The position numbers and the translations under genes were made by a program. This document shows positions 1 through 7,105 of a stretch of DNA of 22,102 nucleotides, one piece after another; position 1 is the first letter of the stretch, and each line of letters opens with the position of its first letter. The notes under the pieces are model-generated. The model ran no database searches and had not been told where the DNA came from. It saw only the letters and a program-made list of their open reading frames with translations. Source of the stretch: an uncultured Corynebacterium sp. (GTDB lineage: Bacteria > Actinomycetota > Actinomycetes > Mycobacteriales > Mycobacteriaceae); contig NZ_CALLDG010000210.1 of assembly GCF_937999985.1 (NCBI RefSeq), positions 1 to 22,102 of the forward strand, written 5' to 3'.

Positions 1-914
1 GATTGAAGGAGAGCTTCCGCAGCTACATTCTGGGGAATATCGCTAAGGGAAGCTGGGAGACGAAGGGTGAGGTTAAGGAATCTGATCCTGCCAACAAGAA
101 GTCCAAGGACTTCCAATTCCAATTCCAGGTAGACCCAAGTGTATCTAGCATTGAGGTCGATTCCGAGGGCAACGTAACCAAGGCAGAGATCGGCACCAAG
201 CCGTCCGATGTCGTTTTCGAAGGCCATCATGGCGCGTTGTACTCGAACTTCAAGTCCCCTTACATCACAGCCGAGGGAGCTAGTATTCAGGGCGGCGCCA
301 GCTATGAGGGATACTACGTGCCTGGCAAGCACATGACTCAATATACGCCTGAGGACCGTATCGAAAAGAACAAAGTTTCCGGCAGGGACGTGTTCTCGAA
401 GGGCAACGGAGACTGGAAGGTCAACGGGGATACTGTCACGCTGGATGCAAGCAGCATGACCTACGTTCCTAAGCCAGGAACGGATGGGGACAAGAACATT
501 GTGGAGGGCGTAGACGTCCTATTCATGGGCATTTACTCGGCGGACTACAAGCCAGAGCTGGATGACATCAATGTTTCTCTGACCACCGAGAAGAAATGTG
601 AATCGCCAGGGGAGCCGAATGATGAAGGTGGTTCCGGCCCGGACAACCCGGATAACCCGGACAACCCGGATAACCCGGATAACCCGGACAACCCGGATAA
701 CCCGAGCAACCCGGATAACCCGAGCAACCCGGACGACCAGGGGCAAGGCCAAGGTTCGCTGGGCAAGTTTGGAAAGGTGTGGAACTACATTCTTGGCACG
801 GTCGGAATCCTAGGCATGTTGGCGATCATTGGCCACGCGATCAACGTGTCTGGCGCTCTCGATGGCATTCACAAGAAGATTGATGAATTCCTACGCCACC
901 ACAACTTGCGCTAA
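1..914 (+). CDS. HtaA-domain heme-binding surface protein, 5'-truncated by the window edge
   Basis: This is the C-terminal part of a cell-surface heme-binding protein. The reading frame is open to the first base and the first in-frame TTG lies inside a conserved domain, so the true start is upstream. The first ~190 residues form an HtaA (CR) domain: the opening SFRSYI with the conserved Tyr, a central FEGHHG with the conserved His, and FMGIYSAD with a second Tyr near the domain end. A Gly/Pro stretch and a DNP tripeptide repeat follow, then a hydrophobic segment (about residues 260-283) and a short basic tail, which fits a membrane anchor holding the domain on a stalk. In corynebacteria such proteins take heme from hemoglobin and pass it to HmuT or other Hta/Cht proteins. 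Heme oxygenase starts about 80 bp downstream, supporting a heme role. Further CR domains may lie upstream, so HtaA and ChtA cannot be told apart. Confidence 0.88.
   Translation, partial: LKESFRSYILGNIAKGSWETKGEVKESDPANKKSKDFQFQFQVDPSVSSIEVDSEGNVTKAEIGTKPSDVVFEGHHGALYSNFKSPYITAEGASIQGGASYEGYYVPGKHMTQYTPEDRIEKNKVSGRDVFSKGNGDWKVNGDTVTLDASSMTYVPKPGTDGDKNIVEGVDVLFMGIYSADYKPELDDINVSLTTEKKCESPGEPNDEGGSGPDNPDNPDNPDNPDNPDNPDNPSNPDNPSNPDDQGQGQGSLGKFGKVWNYILGTVGILGMLAIIGHAINVSGALDGIHKKIDEFLRHHNLR
642..740 (+). repeat. 9-bp tandem repeat coding a DNP/SNP stalk
   Basis: Ten consecutive 9-base units of the form GAYAACCCG or AGCAACCCG are followed by one degenerate unit. They encode seven Asp-Asn-Pro units and then alternating Ser-Asn-Pro and Asp-Asn-Pro. 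The repeat separates the HtaA domain from the membrane anchor and probably spans the cell wall. Near-identical units make copy-number change by slippage plausible without loss of frame. Confidence 0.93.
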
Positions 915-915
915 T

Positions 916-936
916 AACGAGTTCCCTTTTCTCGTT
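916..936 (+). other. Small inverted repeat before hmuO
   Basis: AACGAG and CTCGTT form a perfect 6-bp inverted repeat with a 9-nt pyrimidine-rich loop, directly after the stop of the HtaA-domain gene and about 58 bp before hmuO. It could be a weak attenuator or RNA-stability element. The stem is short and has no clear T-run, so a function is not established. No full DtxR-type iron box was found by eye in this gap. Confidence 0.25.
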
Positions 937-994
937 CAGCGACAAATTCCAGATTCCACGCGGATCTTGAAACTCTTTCGAAAGGAATAACGTG

Positions 995-1669
995 ATGGCT
1001 TCGACCTCCACACTTTCAAACACAAGCTTTAACACAGCCGAGCCGATCTCTCAGGCACTGCGCAATGCCACTGCGGAGGCGCACGGGCGCGCAGAAGGAT
1101 CCGAGTTCATGAGCACCCTTTTCAAAGGCGAGCTTGACGCTCAAGCGGTGTATGCGCTTTCGGGACAACTCTGGTTTGTCTACAGCGCTCTAGAGAACGC
1201 TGTAGAAAGAGTCTCCGGCACTCCCATCGGGTCGGTTATTGCCGATCCGCGCCTGCAACGTTGCGCTGCGTTGGAACACGATCTGACGTATTGCCTCGGC
1301 TCCGATTGGCGCGAACAACTTGAACTACTGCCCGCCACCCGGCGGTATGTAGATCGCCTCGACTCTTTCGGAGAACAAGACGTTGTACGAGTGATCGCTC
1401 ATCACTATGTCCGCTACCTCGGGGATATTTCCGGCGGTCAGGTTATCGCTGCGCGTGTAGCAGACCTCTACAATGTCGCTCCTGAGGCATTGAAGTTCTA
1501 TGACTTCTCCGCTATTGGCAAGATCCCTCCGTACCGAACCAGCTACCGTCAGCGCCTCGATAGCCTGCCACTCACAGCACAGCAGCGTTCCGAATTGATT
1601 GAGGAAGCCATCGATGCTTTTGGTATGAATTTTTCCCTGTTCACAGATCTTTACGGAGTCTGCGCGTGA
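995..1669 (+). CDS. hmuO: Heme oxygenase HmuO
   Basis: Cytosolic heme oxygenase that opens the heme ring to biliverdin, CO and Fe2+, releasing iron from imported heme. The 224-residue length matches the bacterial HmuO family. The proximal heme ligand is the His of TAEAHGRAEGS (about residue 30), and the distal helix carries YLGDISGGQ (about 141-149) with the flexible glycines and the catalytic Asp144. The C-terminal region resembles C. diphtheriae HmuO. ATG at 995 is preferred because AAAGGA lies 8 nt before it; a GTG at 992 is possible but would leave only 5 nt. The stop overlaps the GTG start of the next HtaA-domain gene, so the two are probably translationally coupled. The family is usually iron- and heme-regulated (DtxR, ChrSA/HrrSA), but no operator could be confirmed by eye. 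Confidence 0.96.
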   Translation: MASTSTLSNTSFNTAEPISQALRNATAEAHGRAEGSEFMSTLFKGELDAQAVYALSGQLWFVYSALENAVERVSGTPIGSVIADPRLQRCAALEHDLTYCLGSDWREQLELLPATRRYVDRLDSFGEQDVVRVIAHHYVRYLGDISGGQVIAARVADLYNVAPEALKFYDFSAIGKIPPYRTSYRQRLDSLPLTAQQRSELIEEAIDAFGMNFSLFTDLYGVCA

Positions 1670-2538
1670 ATCCACCTTTCTTGTCCAAGTCCACTTCCCG
1701 CCACTTCGTTGCCAGCGCCTTGGCCGGTTCCGTCGCGTTAAGCGGCATGGCGGTTCCTGTAGCACAGGCAGAGGAAGTGTCCGCCCCAGTGTTAGGAGCC
1801 GGTGCTTTTGCCTGGCCGATCAAAACCTCTTTCCTTAAGCATGTGCAGGGGCCGATCGCCAGGGGAACCGTCATCGGCGATGGAGGCGCGGAGTTTAAGG
1901 GAAACCAGTTTGTGTTCCCAGTAAATACCCAAGAAACAAAGCTGGACCCGCAGGGGAATGGCACGATTGCCCTGGACGGCAGCGCACATGTGACCGCATA
2001 CAAAGGTCTTGGTAAGAACGGCGGGCCAGCTTTGGATGTCTCTTACTTCGACTTGAAGTTGAATGTCACAGGTCAGGCGGTATCGCTTATTGGGGACTAC
2101 TCCCTTTCCGGTAACACGGCGAACGATCCTACACAGCTAGACAAGCGCGGCGACGATGAAGTAATCGTGACCTTCACCCTGGAAGCCCCGATTGATCCGG
2201 GTAAGGATCTCGTTGCCCAGAACCGTCCCACAACGGCCGGTATCGGATTGCAGAGATCTCTACTCCGCTACAACGAGGGCGAGCAGCTGGAGGGCGCGGA
2301 CGTTGACCTGCTGCTGGACTATGACGATGGCAAGCAGATAGAAGATGTAACCCCGCAGGAACTGCAGGGAAGTGCAAGCGGATTCTCCGGTTCTTCTAGC
2401 GGCAGTTCCAAAAACTCGTCCCTTGGCATCGCGGCCGGTGTGATCGCCGCCATTGTGGCAGTGATTGGGGTAGGGGCACTGGCCTTCGGGCCCGTGGATT
2501 GGCAAGGAGTTTTGAAGAACTTCGGCATCACTGCCTAG
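1666..2538 (+). CDS. Small HtaA-domain protein with signal peptide and C-terminal anchor
   Basis: Exported 290-residue protein with one diverged HtaA (CR) domain. Residues 1-35 are a signal peptide ending in AQA before EE. The domain begins at AFAWPIKTSFLKHVQGPIA (about 48-66) and runs to about residue 220 (LLRYNEGEQLEGADVDL matches the domain's terminal Tyr region). A Ser/Gly-rich linker, a hydrophobic segment near 250-274 and a short tail follow, so it is probably anchored in the cytoplasmic membrane facing out. It resembles HtaB/HtaC/ChtB-type proteins thought to relay heme from surface receptors to the HmuTUV importer. Its GTG start overlaps the hmuO stop by 4 bp. Compared with the upstream HtaA domain, the first conserved Tyr is His here and the central His position is Tyr, so the heme ligands may differ. 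Heme binding is inferred from family and context. Confidence 0.83.
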   Translation: MNPPFLSKSTSRHFVASALAGSVALSGMAVPVAQAEEVSAPVLGAGAFAWPIKTSFLKHVQGPIARGTVIGDGGAEFKGNQFVFPVNTQETKLDPQGNGTIALDGSAHVTAYKGLGKNGGPALDVSYFDLKLNVTGQAVSLIGDYSLSGNTANDPTQLDKRGDDEVIVTFTLEAPIDPGKDLVAQNRPTTAGIGLQRSLLRYNEGEQLEGADVDLLLDYDDGKQIEDVTPQELQGSASGFSGSSSGSSKNSSLGIAAGVIAAIVAVIGVGALAFGPVDWQGVLKNFGITA

Positions 2539-2670
2539 AAGGAAAGCATCGTACCACCCCATCTGCGAAGAACTATTGCTCGTTTCAGCTGCTGCCGGCA
2601 AGATTGGTAATGGAAGCAACAAATTCACAGCAGGTGGGGTGCTTTGCTGTCCACGTTCTCGTGAGCCTGG

Positions 2671-2699
2671 TTCCAGTTTTGCGTGCCGGGAAGTAACAT
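2671..2699 (+). promoter_or_regulatory. Candidate promoter for rlmB
   Basis: TTCCAG and TAACAT are separated by exactly 17 nt. The -10 is a good match and the -35 is weak. Transcription would start near 2706, about 36 nt before the rlmB GTG. The rest of the 203-bp gap 2539-2741 shows no other clear element. Confidence 0.4.
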
Positions 2700-2741
2700 A
2701 CACAAACGCACGTAGTCGACCAGGTAAGAGGGGCAATCACA

Positions 2742-3698
2742 GTGGCGGGCAACACCCAGCGCAGCGGAGGCGTGCGCAAGAAGAACAAAAAGGGCGCAAC
2801 TAAGGGCTCCGGTGGCCAGGGGCGCCGCAGCCTGCGGGGCAAGGGGGCCACGCCGAAGGCGGAGGATCGCGTCTACCACGCCGCATACAAGCGCAAGCAG
2901 GCCGCCAAGCGCCGGGCATCCGGCGCGCACGACCGCTTCGCGAAGGACGACAACCAGGTGGAGCTGGTGGTCGGCCGCAATCCGGTGATCGAGTGCCTGC
3001 ACGCCAAGGTTCCCGCCACCGCGCTGTACGTCGCGGAGGGCACCAAGAACGACGAGCGCCTGGCCGAAGCCGTCCACACCTGTGCCGATCGTGGTATTTC
3101 CGTGCTGGAGGTTTCCCGCGCAGAGCTGGACCGCATGACCGGCAACGGCATGCACCAGGGCATTGGCCTGCAGATCCCGCCCTACCAGTACACGCAGGTA
3201 GAGGACCTGATCGAGCGGGCCGCCTCTGCGCCTCAGCCCGGCTTGGTCGTTGCGCTGGATAACATCACCGACCCGCGTAACCTCGGTGCAGTCATCCGCT
3301 CCGTCGCTGCGTTCGGCGGCCACGGCGTGATCATCCCGGAGCGCCGCAGCGCCTCCGTCACCGCCGTTGCTTGGCGCACCTCCGCGGGCACGGCCGCGCG
3401 CCTGCCGGTAGCGAAGGCCACCAACATGGTGCGTTCCCTGAAGCAGTTCCAGCAGGCCGGCTACCAGGTCGTAGGCCTGGACGCAGGCGGCGACCACACC
3501 CTCGATACCTACGACGGCACCACCCCGACCGTCATCGTCGTCGGCTCGGAGGGCAAGGGCCTGTCCCGCCTGGTTTCGGAGACGTGCGACACGATCATGT
3601 CGATCCCCATGGCCAAGTGGGTGGAATCTCTCAATGCGTCGGTCGCTGCGGGCGTGGTGCTCAGCGAGTTTGCCCGCCAGCGCCGCGTTGCTAAGTGA
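2742..3698 (+). CDS. rlmB: 23S rRNA 2'-O-methyltransferase, RlmB/TrmH family
   Basis: SPOUT-class S-adenosylmethionine-dependent methyltransferase, most likely acting on 23S rRNA guanosine (RlmB type). Residues 1-70 are a very basic Lys/Arg/Gly-rich extension, common in actinobacterial members and probably RNA-binding. A SpoU substrate-binding domain (VVGRNPVIECL) follows, then the catalytic knot: motif 1 DNITDPRNLGAVIRS near 173-187, motif 2 VVGSEGKGLSRL near 265-277, and motif 3 SIPM...SLNASVAAGVVL near 285-307. The GTG start has AAGAGGGG 8 nt upstream. In many actinobacteria this gene directly follows cysS (cysS1-Rv3579c in M. tuberculosis); here a heme locus lies upstream instead. It converges on the carboxylesterase gene with only 34 bp between the two stops. 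The exact target base is inferred from the family. Confidence 0.92.
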   Translation: MAGNTQRSGGVRKKNKKGATKGSGGQGRRSLRGKGATPKAEDRVYHAAYKRKQAAKRRASGAHDRFAKDDNQVELVVGRNPVIECLHAKVPATALYVAEGTKNDERLAEAVHTCADRGISVLEVSRAELDRMTGNGMHQGIGLQIPPYQYTQVEDLIERAASAPQPGLVVALDNITDPRNLGAVIRSVAAFGGHGVIIPERRSASVTAVAWRTSAGTAARLPVAKATNMVRSLKQFQQAGYQVVGLDAGGDHTLDTYDGTTPTVIVVGSEGKGLSRLVSETCDTIMSIPMAKWVESLNASVAAGVVLSEFARQRRVAK

Positions 3699-3732
3699 CG
3701 CCCCTTCGTCTCAGCCGTAGCCGGCTCCAGCG

Positions 3733-5382
3733 CTAGCCGAACATTTCCTCCTGCTTATCCCACTGAACCTGCGCCCAAGCCTCGCGTAGCTCGGGCTGTG
3801 GGTCGTAGATGGTTTCCTCGCCGGTGGGGAAGTGGGCGTCAAAAACCTGCGTGGCGAAGCCCAGCGAATAGGGATCGAAACCGGGGTCGTGAGAGTGCAC
3901 GAACTGCCTCCACCGCGACTGCATAGCGACGGTGGTGGCGCGCATCTCGTCACGGCCACCGAGTAGCACGGCAATGCGCCCCTTGTCCTGGTCATAGCGC
4001 TGGAAGAGGATCGGCAGATCCAGGGCGTGCATCGCGCCCATGCCGGAATAGCGCAGGAACGGGGTAGTGGTATCCAGTCGGTAAACCCACGCCCGGTCGC
4101 TCGGGTGATTCTGCGCCAAGTACCAGGAGGGGCCGGTGAACAGCGCATCGCCGAAGAAACGCCCCTTGAGCTTGCGGGACTTCGGGCCACCGTAGTGCTG
4201 CTCCAGGATGTTGGCGGCCTGAGCATCGGCGCCGGAAATCGCGTGGGCGAACGTGCGCGTGCGCGTGTACTGCATGGAGCTACGCTTCGGCTCCAGGTGC
4301 ATCATGTCGTACTCGTTGCGGTTCGTGCCGATCAGCATTGGCACATCCATCATCGCACCGGGGGAAAGGGGGTGCTCCGGCAGCAGGTCCTCGTCGATAA
4401 CCGGAGCAAACGGGCCGGCCTTGGAGATCGGATTGTCCGCGTGGAAGCGCACGATCTCGTCCGAGAGGCGACCCAGAATTGCGTGCTCGGCGGTAAGCAG
4501 GTCTTCGGCGGCGGCTGCAAGCTCCTCGTCGCTGAGCTCCGGTGGGACCTGGCGAACCGGGGTGCGCTGGTCCATCGGCAGGGATTCTTCCGCGCGCATG
4601 CGGTGCAGCCAGCGGGCGGCGAAGTCCGTCCAATACCTCGCATTCGCGCGGGTGTGGACGATCATCGGGGCGGGGGATTGCGCGATGGCCGCGCTGAACA
4701 GACCCTTCGCGGACGGGGTGGCCATCAGTGCGGTGACCATGGAGCCACCACTGGATTCGCCCATGATGGTTACGCGGTCGGGATCGCCGCCGAAAGCGCG
4801 GGCGTTGTCGTGGATCCAACGCAGTGCCGTCAGCAGGTCGGAGTGGCCCGCGTTGCTATCCATGCCCTCCGGTGTATGCGTGCCTTCGCCCAGAGCCAGC
4901 TGGCCAAAGATGCCCACGCGGTAGTTCACGGCCACGTACACACAATCGATGGCCTGGGCGAAGTACTCGCCGGAAAGCAGGGGCTTGTTCGCCGAGCCGT
5001 GGATGTTCGACCCGCCGTGGAAGTAGACCACCACCGGGCGGCCGGCTTCCGGGTCGATGGCTGGGGTAGGTGAGTCCGCCGGGCGGGGAACGACCACGTT
5101 CAGCCAGAGGCAATCCTCCGTGCCCTCCCAGTTGCCGGCGGACTTGCGCGCCGGGCGGTATTGCGAGCACGCATCGCCGGAGGTGGCGGCGTTGAACACG
5201 CCCTCCCACGGCGCGATGGGTTCGGCCCGGCGGAAGCGGCGCTCCCCGGTGGGCTTTTCGGCGTAGGGGATTCCGCGGAAGGCGGTCACGCCGGTTTCCG
5301 CGTGGCCTTTGATCAGCCCGGTAGTGGTGCGGACGATCCAGGGGTTTGCGGGTTGTGAGTTCGCAGACGTCTCGGTAATCAC
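3733..5382 (-). CDS. Type-B carboxylesterase
   Basis: Serine hydrolase of the carboxylesterase/cholinesterase family (PnbA type), 549 residues, the usual length. The catalytic triad can be read: Ser210 in GESSGGS, Glu357 in GTNRNEYD, and His452 in GAMHALDLPILF. The oxyanion-hole HGGS lies near residue 122, and the N-terminal block FRGIPYAEKPTGERRF is typical. No signal peptide is seen, so it is probably cytosolic; natural esters hydrolysed are unknown. GTG start with AAGG about 8 nt upstream. It lies 86 bp downstream of znuB on the same strand and may be read through from the zinc operon or from its own promoter; nothing ties it functionally to zinc. Fully intact. Confidence 0.92.
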   Translation of the reverse strand: MITETSANSQPANPWIVRTTTGLIKGHAETGVTAFRGIPYAEKPTGERRFRRAEPIAPWEGVFNAATSGDACSQYRPARKSAGNWEGTEDCLWLNVVVPRPADSPTPAIDPEAGRPVVVYFHGGSNIHGSANKPLLSGEYFAQAIDCVYVAVNYRVGIFGQLALGEGTHTPEGMDSNAGHSDLLTALRWIHDNARAFGGDPDRVTIMGESSGGSMVTALMATPSAKGLFSAAIAQSPAPMIVHTRANARYWTDFAARWLHRMRAEESLPMDQRTPVRQVPPELSDEELAAAAEDLLTAEHAILGRLSDEIVRFHADNPISKAGPFAPVIDEDLLPEHPLSPGAMMDVPMLIGTNRNEYDMMHLEPKRSSMQYTRTRTFAHAISGADAQAANILEQHYGGPKSRKLKGRFFGDALFTGPSWYLAQNHPSDRAWVYRLDTTTPFLRYSGMGAMHALDLPILFQRYDQDKGRIAVLLGGRDEMRATTVAMQSRWRQFVHSHDPGFDPYSLGFATQVFDAHFPTGEETIYDPQPELREAWAQVQWDKQEEMFG

Positions 5383-5468
5383 AAGTGCTACCTTAACGAG
5401 CCGCGCTGACCTTGTCCCTCTTCCGGGGGCGGTGCTTATGTTTTATGCGGTTTACCCGCCTGGTTGCT

Positions 5469-6407
5469 CTAGGCGTGGTGTGCGTGGCCTGCGGCCTCGT
5501 TGCTGGTTTGCTTCGAGATCGACTCGCCAGCAGCCGAATACTCCCGCGCTCGCACCGCATCCGCCTGCACATTCCGGGAACGCATCCACGCGATCCCGCG
5601 GCAGATCAGGTAGATCACAAAGCTTAAGGTAGTCACGAACACCGAAACCGGCAGCCCCGGCGCCAGCGATGCCACCAGCCCGCCGACCGCCGACACCACG
5701 GAGAAAACGCCCGACAGCACCACTGCCAATACCGGGCTGCTGGTCACCTTCACCGCTGCTGCGCCGGGCGTGATCAGCAGCGCGATCAACAGCAGGGCGC
5801 CGACGATCTGCACGCCCTGGCTGGCCACCACACCGATCAGCGCGGCGAACACCAGCGCCAACGTGCGCACCTTCACACCCGAGGCTGCGGCCAGCACCGG
5901 ATCCACCGTGGCGAACAGCAGCGGCCGCCATAGAAGTGCCATCGTCACCACTACCAGCACTGCCAGCACCGCCAGGATGCCCAGCGAGGCGGAGCTCACG
6001 CCCACAATCTGGCCCGTCAGCAGGCTAAACGCGGCGGACGACCTGCCTGGGTAGAGGTAAATAAACAGCACGGATAGGCCCATGCCGAAGCTCAAGATCA
6101 CCGCCACGATGGCGTCCTGCTCCCTTTGCCCCAGCGCGGTCAGTGCCACGGCAGCAAGCACCGCGCCGATCAGCGCGCCCCAGCTCACGCTGAAGCCGAA
6201 CAGCAGCGCGGCGGCGGCGCCCATCAGCGCCAGCTCGCCGGTGGAGTGCGCGGCGAAGCTCATCTTCCGCATCACGATCAGCGGAGCGATCGCGCCGGAG
6301 ACAATGCCCAGTAGCAGCGCCGCCAGCAGCGCGTTCTGCACGAAGTCCACCGAAAGCAGTGCGAGGGTGTCCTCCCACCAGTCGCCGGTCTGAAATTGGC
6401 TACTCAT
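5469..6407 (-). CDS. znuB: Zinc/manganese ABC transporter permease (ZnuB type)
   Basis: Membrane permease of the ABC-3 family, moving a divalent metal, probably Zn2+, through the cytoplasmic membrane. The 312 residues contain 8-9 hydrophobic helices, with family segments such as MRKMSFAAHSTGELALMG near 46-63 and GALLLIALLITPGAAA in the middle of the C-terminal half. The end is hydrophilic and finishes with GHAHHA, a small His cluster that could bind metal at the cytoplasmic exit. Its ATG overlaps the TGA of znuC (ATGA), so the two are translationally coupled. Substrate assignment rests on the His-rich binding protein encoded two genes upstream; manganese or iron cannot be excluded. Confidence 0.9.
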   Translation of the reverse strand: MSSQFQTGDWWEDTLALLSVDFVQNALLAALLLGIVSGAIAPLIVMRKMSFAAHSTGELALMGAAAALLFGFSVSWGALIGAVLAAVALTALGQREQDAIVAVILSFGMGLSVLFIYLYPGRSSAAFSLLTGQIVGVSSASLGILAVLAVLVVVTMALLWRPLLFATVDPVLAAASGVKVRTLALVFAALIGVVASQGVQIVGALLLIALLITPGAAAVKVTSSPVLAVVLSGVFSVVSAVGGLVASLAPGLPVSVFVTTLSFVIYLICRGIAWMRSRNVQADAVRAREYSAAGESISKQTSNEAAGHAHHA

Positions 6408-7105
6408 ACGACCACCAGCTTTCCGTCTACGTTCACTACCTTCACGTCCGTTTGGTACAGGCGGGAGAGCGTCTCGCTGTTCATTACCTCGTCCACCGTG
6501 CCGATCGTGTGGCCGTGCGGGGCGAGGTATAGCACCCGGTCGGTCACGTTAAGAATCGGATTGATGCCGTGGGTGACGAACACGATTGCCGTGTCGTGCT
6601 CCCGCCGCCTGCGATCCAGCAGTTCCACGGTCTTCTTCTGCGCGCGCAGGTCCAGGGAAAGCAGCGGCTCGTCGCACAGCAGCAGCTCCGGATCCTGCGC
6701 CATCGCCTGCGCCTGCCGGATCAGCTGTTGCTGCCCGCCGGATAGCTCGCCGACCCGCCGATTGGCCAGGCCGGTCGCGCCTACTTCTTCCAGCGCTGCG
6801 TCGATCTGGGCTTTCTTCGGTCGCCTATTCTTTATGACGCCCGCTGCGAGCGCGAGGCCAACCAGATCTCTCGCGCGTAGCGGAATGGTCGGGTCGAACA
6901 TCCTCTGCTGGGGGATGTATCCCAGCTTGTCCGTCACCTTGACGCTGCCGCGACTGAGTCTGCGGGTGCCGAGGGCGACGTTCAGCAGGGTGGATTTTCC
7001 CACTCCGTTGGGCCCCAAGATAGCCAAAAACTCCCCTGGCGCGACCTCGAGGTTGAGGTCGCGCCAGAGGGGTTCGACTGCCGCTTCGCGGAGAGCGAGA
7101 ACCAT
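6404..7105 (-). CDS. znuC: Zinc/manganese ABC transporter ATP-binding protein (ZnuC type)
   Basis: Cytoplasmic ATPase that powers the metal transporter. Walker A is GPNGVGKST at residues 31-39, the ABC signature LSGGQ at 121-125, Walker B LLLCDEPLLSLD at 141-152, and the switch His lies in FVTHGIN. At 233 residues it is a normal metal-type ATPase with a somewhat short N-terminus. The ATG sits within TAATG and overlaps the znuA stop by 1 bp, and the stop overlaps the znuB start by 4 bp, so the three genes form a coupled operon. Confidence 0.93.
   Translation of the reverse strand: MVLALREAAVEPLWRDLNLEVAPGEFLAILGPNGVGKSTLLNVALGTRRLSRGSVKVTDKLGYIPQQRMFDPTIPLRARDLVGLALAAGVIKNRRPKKAQIDAALEEVGATGLANRRVGELSGGQQQLIRQAQAMAQDPELLLCDEPLLSLDLRAQKKTVELLDRRRREHDTAIVFVTHGINPILNVTDRVLYLAPHGHTIGTVDEVMNSETLSRLYQTDVKVVNVDGKLVVV

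Noticed and set aside
642..740. CRISPR array
   Set aside because: Units are contiguous 9-mers without spacers and lie in a coding frame.
519..813. Alternative-frame open readings across the DNP repeat, with Arg/Val- or Thr/Arg-rich proteins
   Set aside because: They are by-products of a 9-bp repeat lacking stops in other frames; the plus frame has a real domain and anchor.
915..994. DtxR-type iron box before hmuO
   Set aside because: No stretch close to the 19-bp palindromic consensus was found by eye.
2625..3497. 290-residue minus-strand open frame opposite rlmB
   Set aside because: It is antisense to a well-conserved methyltransferase and has no recognisable domain; GC-rich codons make long shadow frames.
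4027..5073. 348-residue plus-strand open frame opposite the carboxylesterase
   Set aside because: The minus strand carries a complete esterase with triad; this frame is its shadow.
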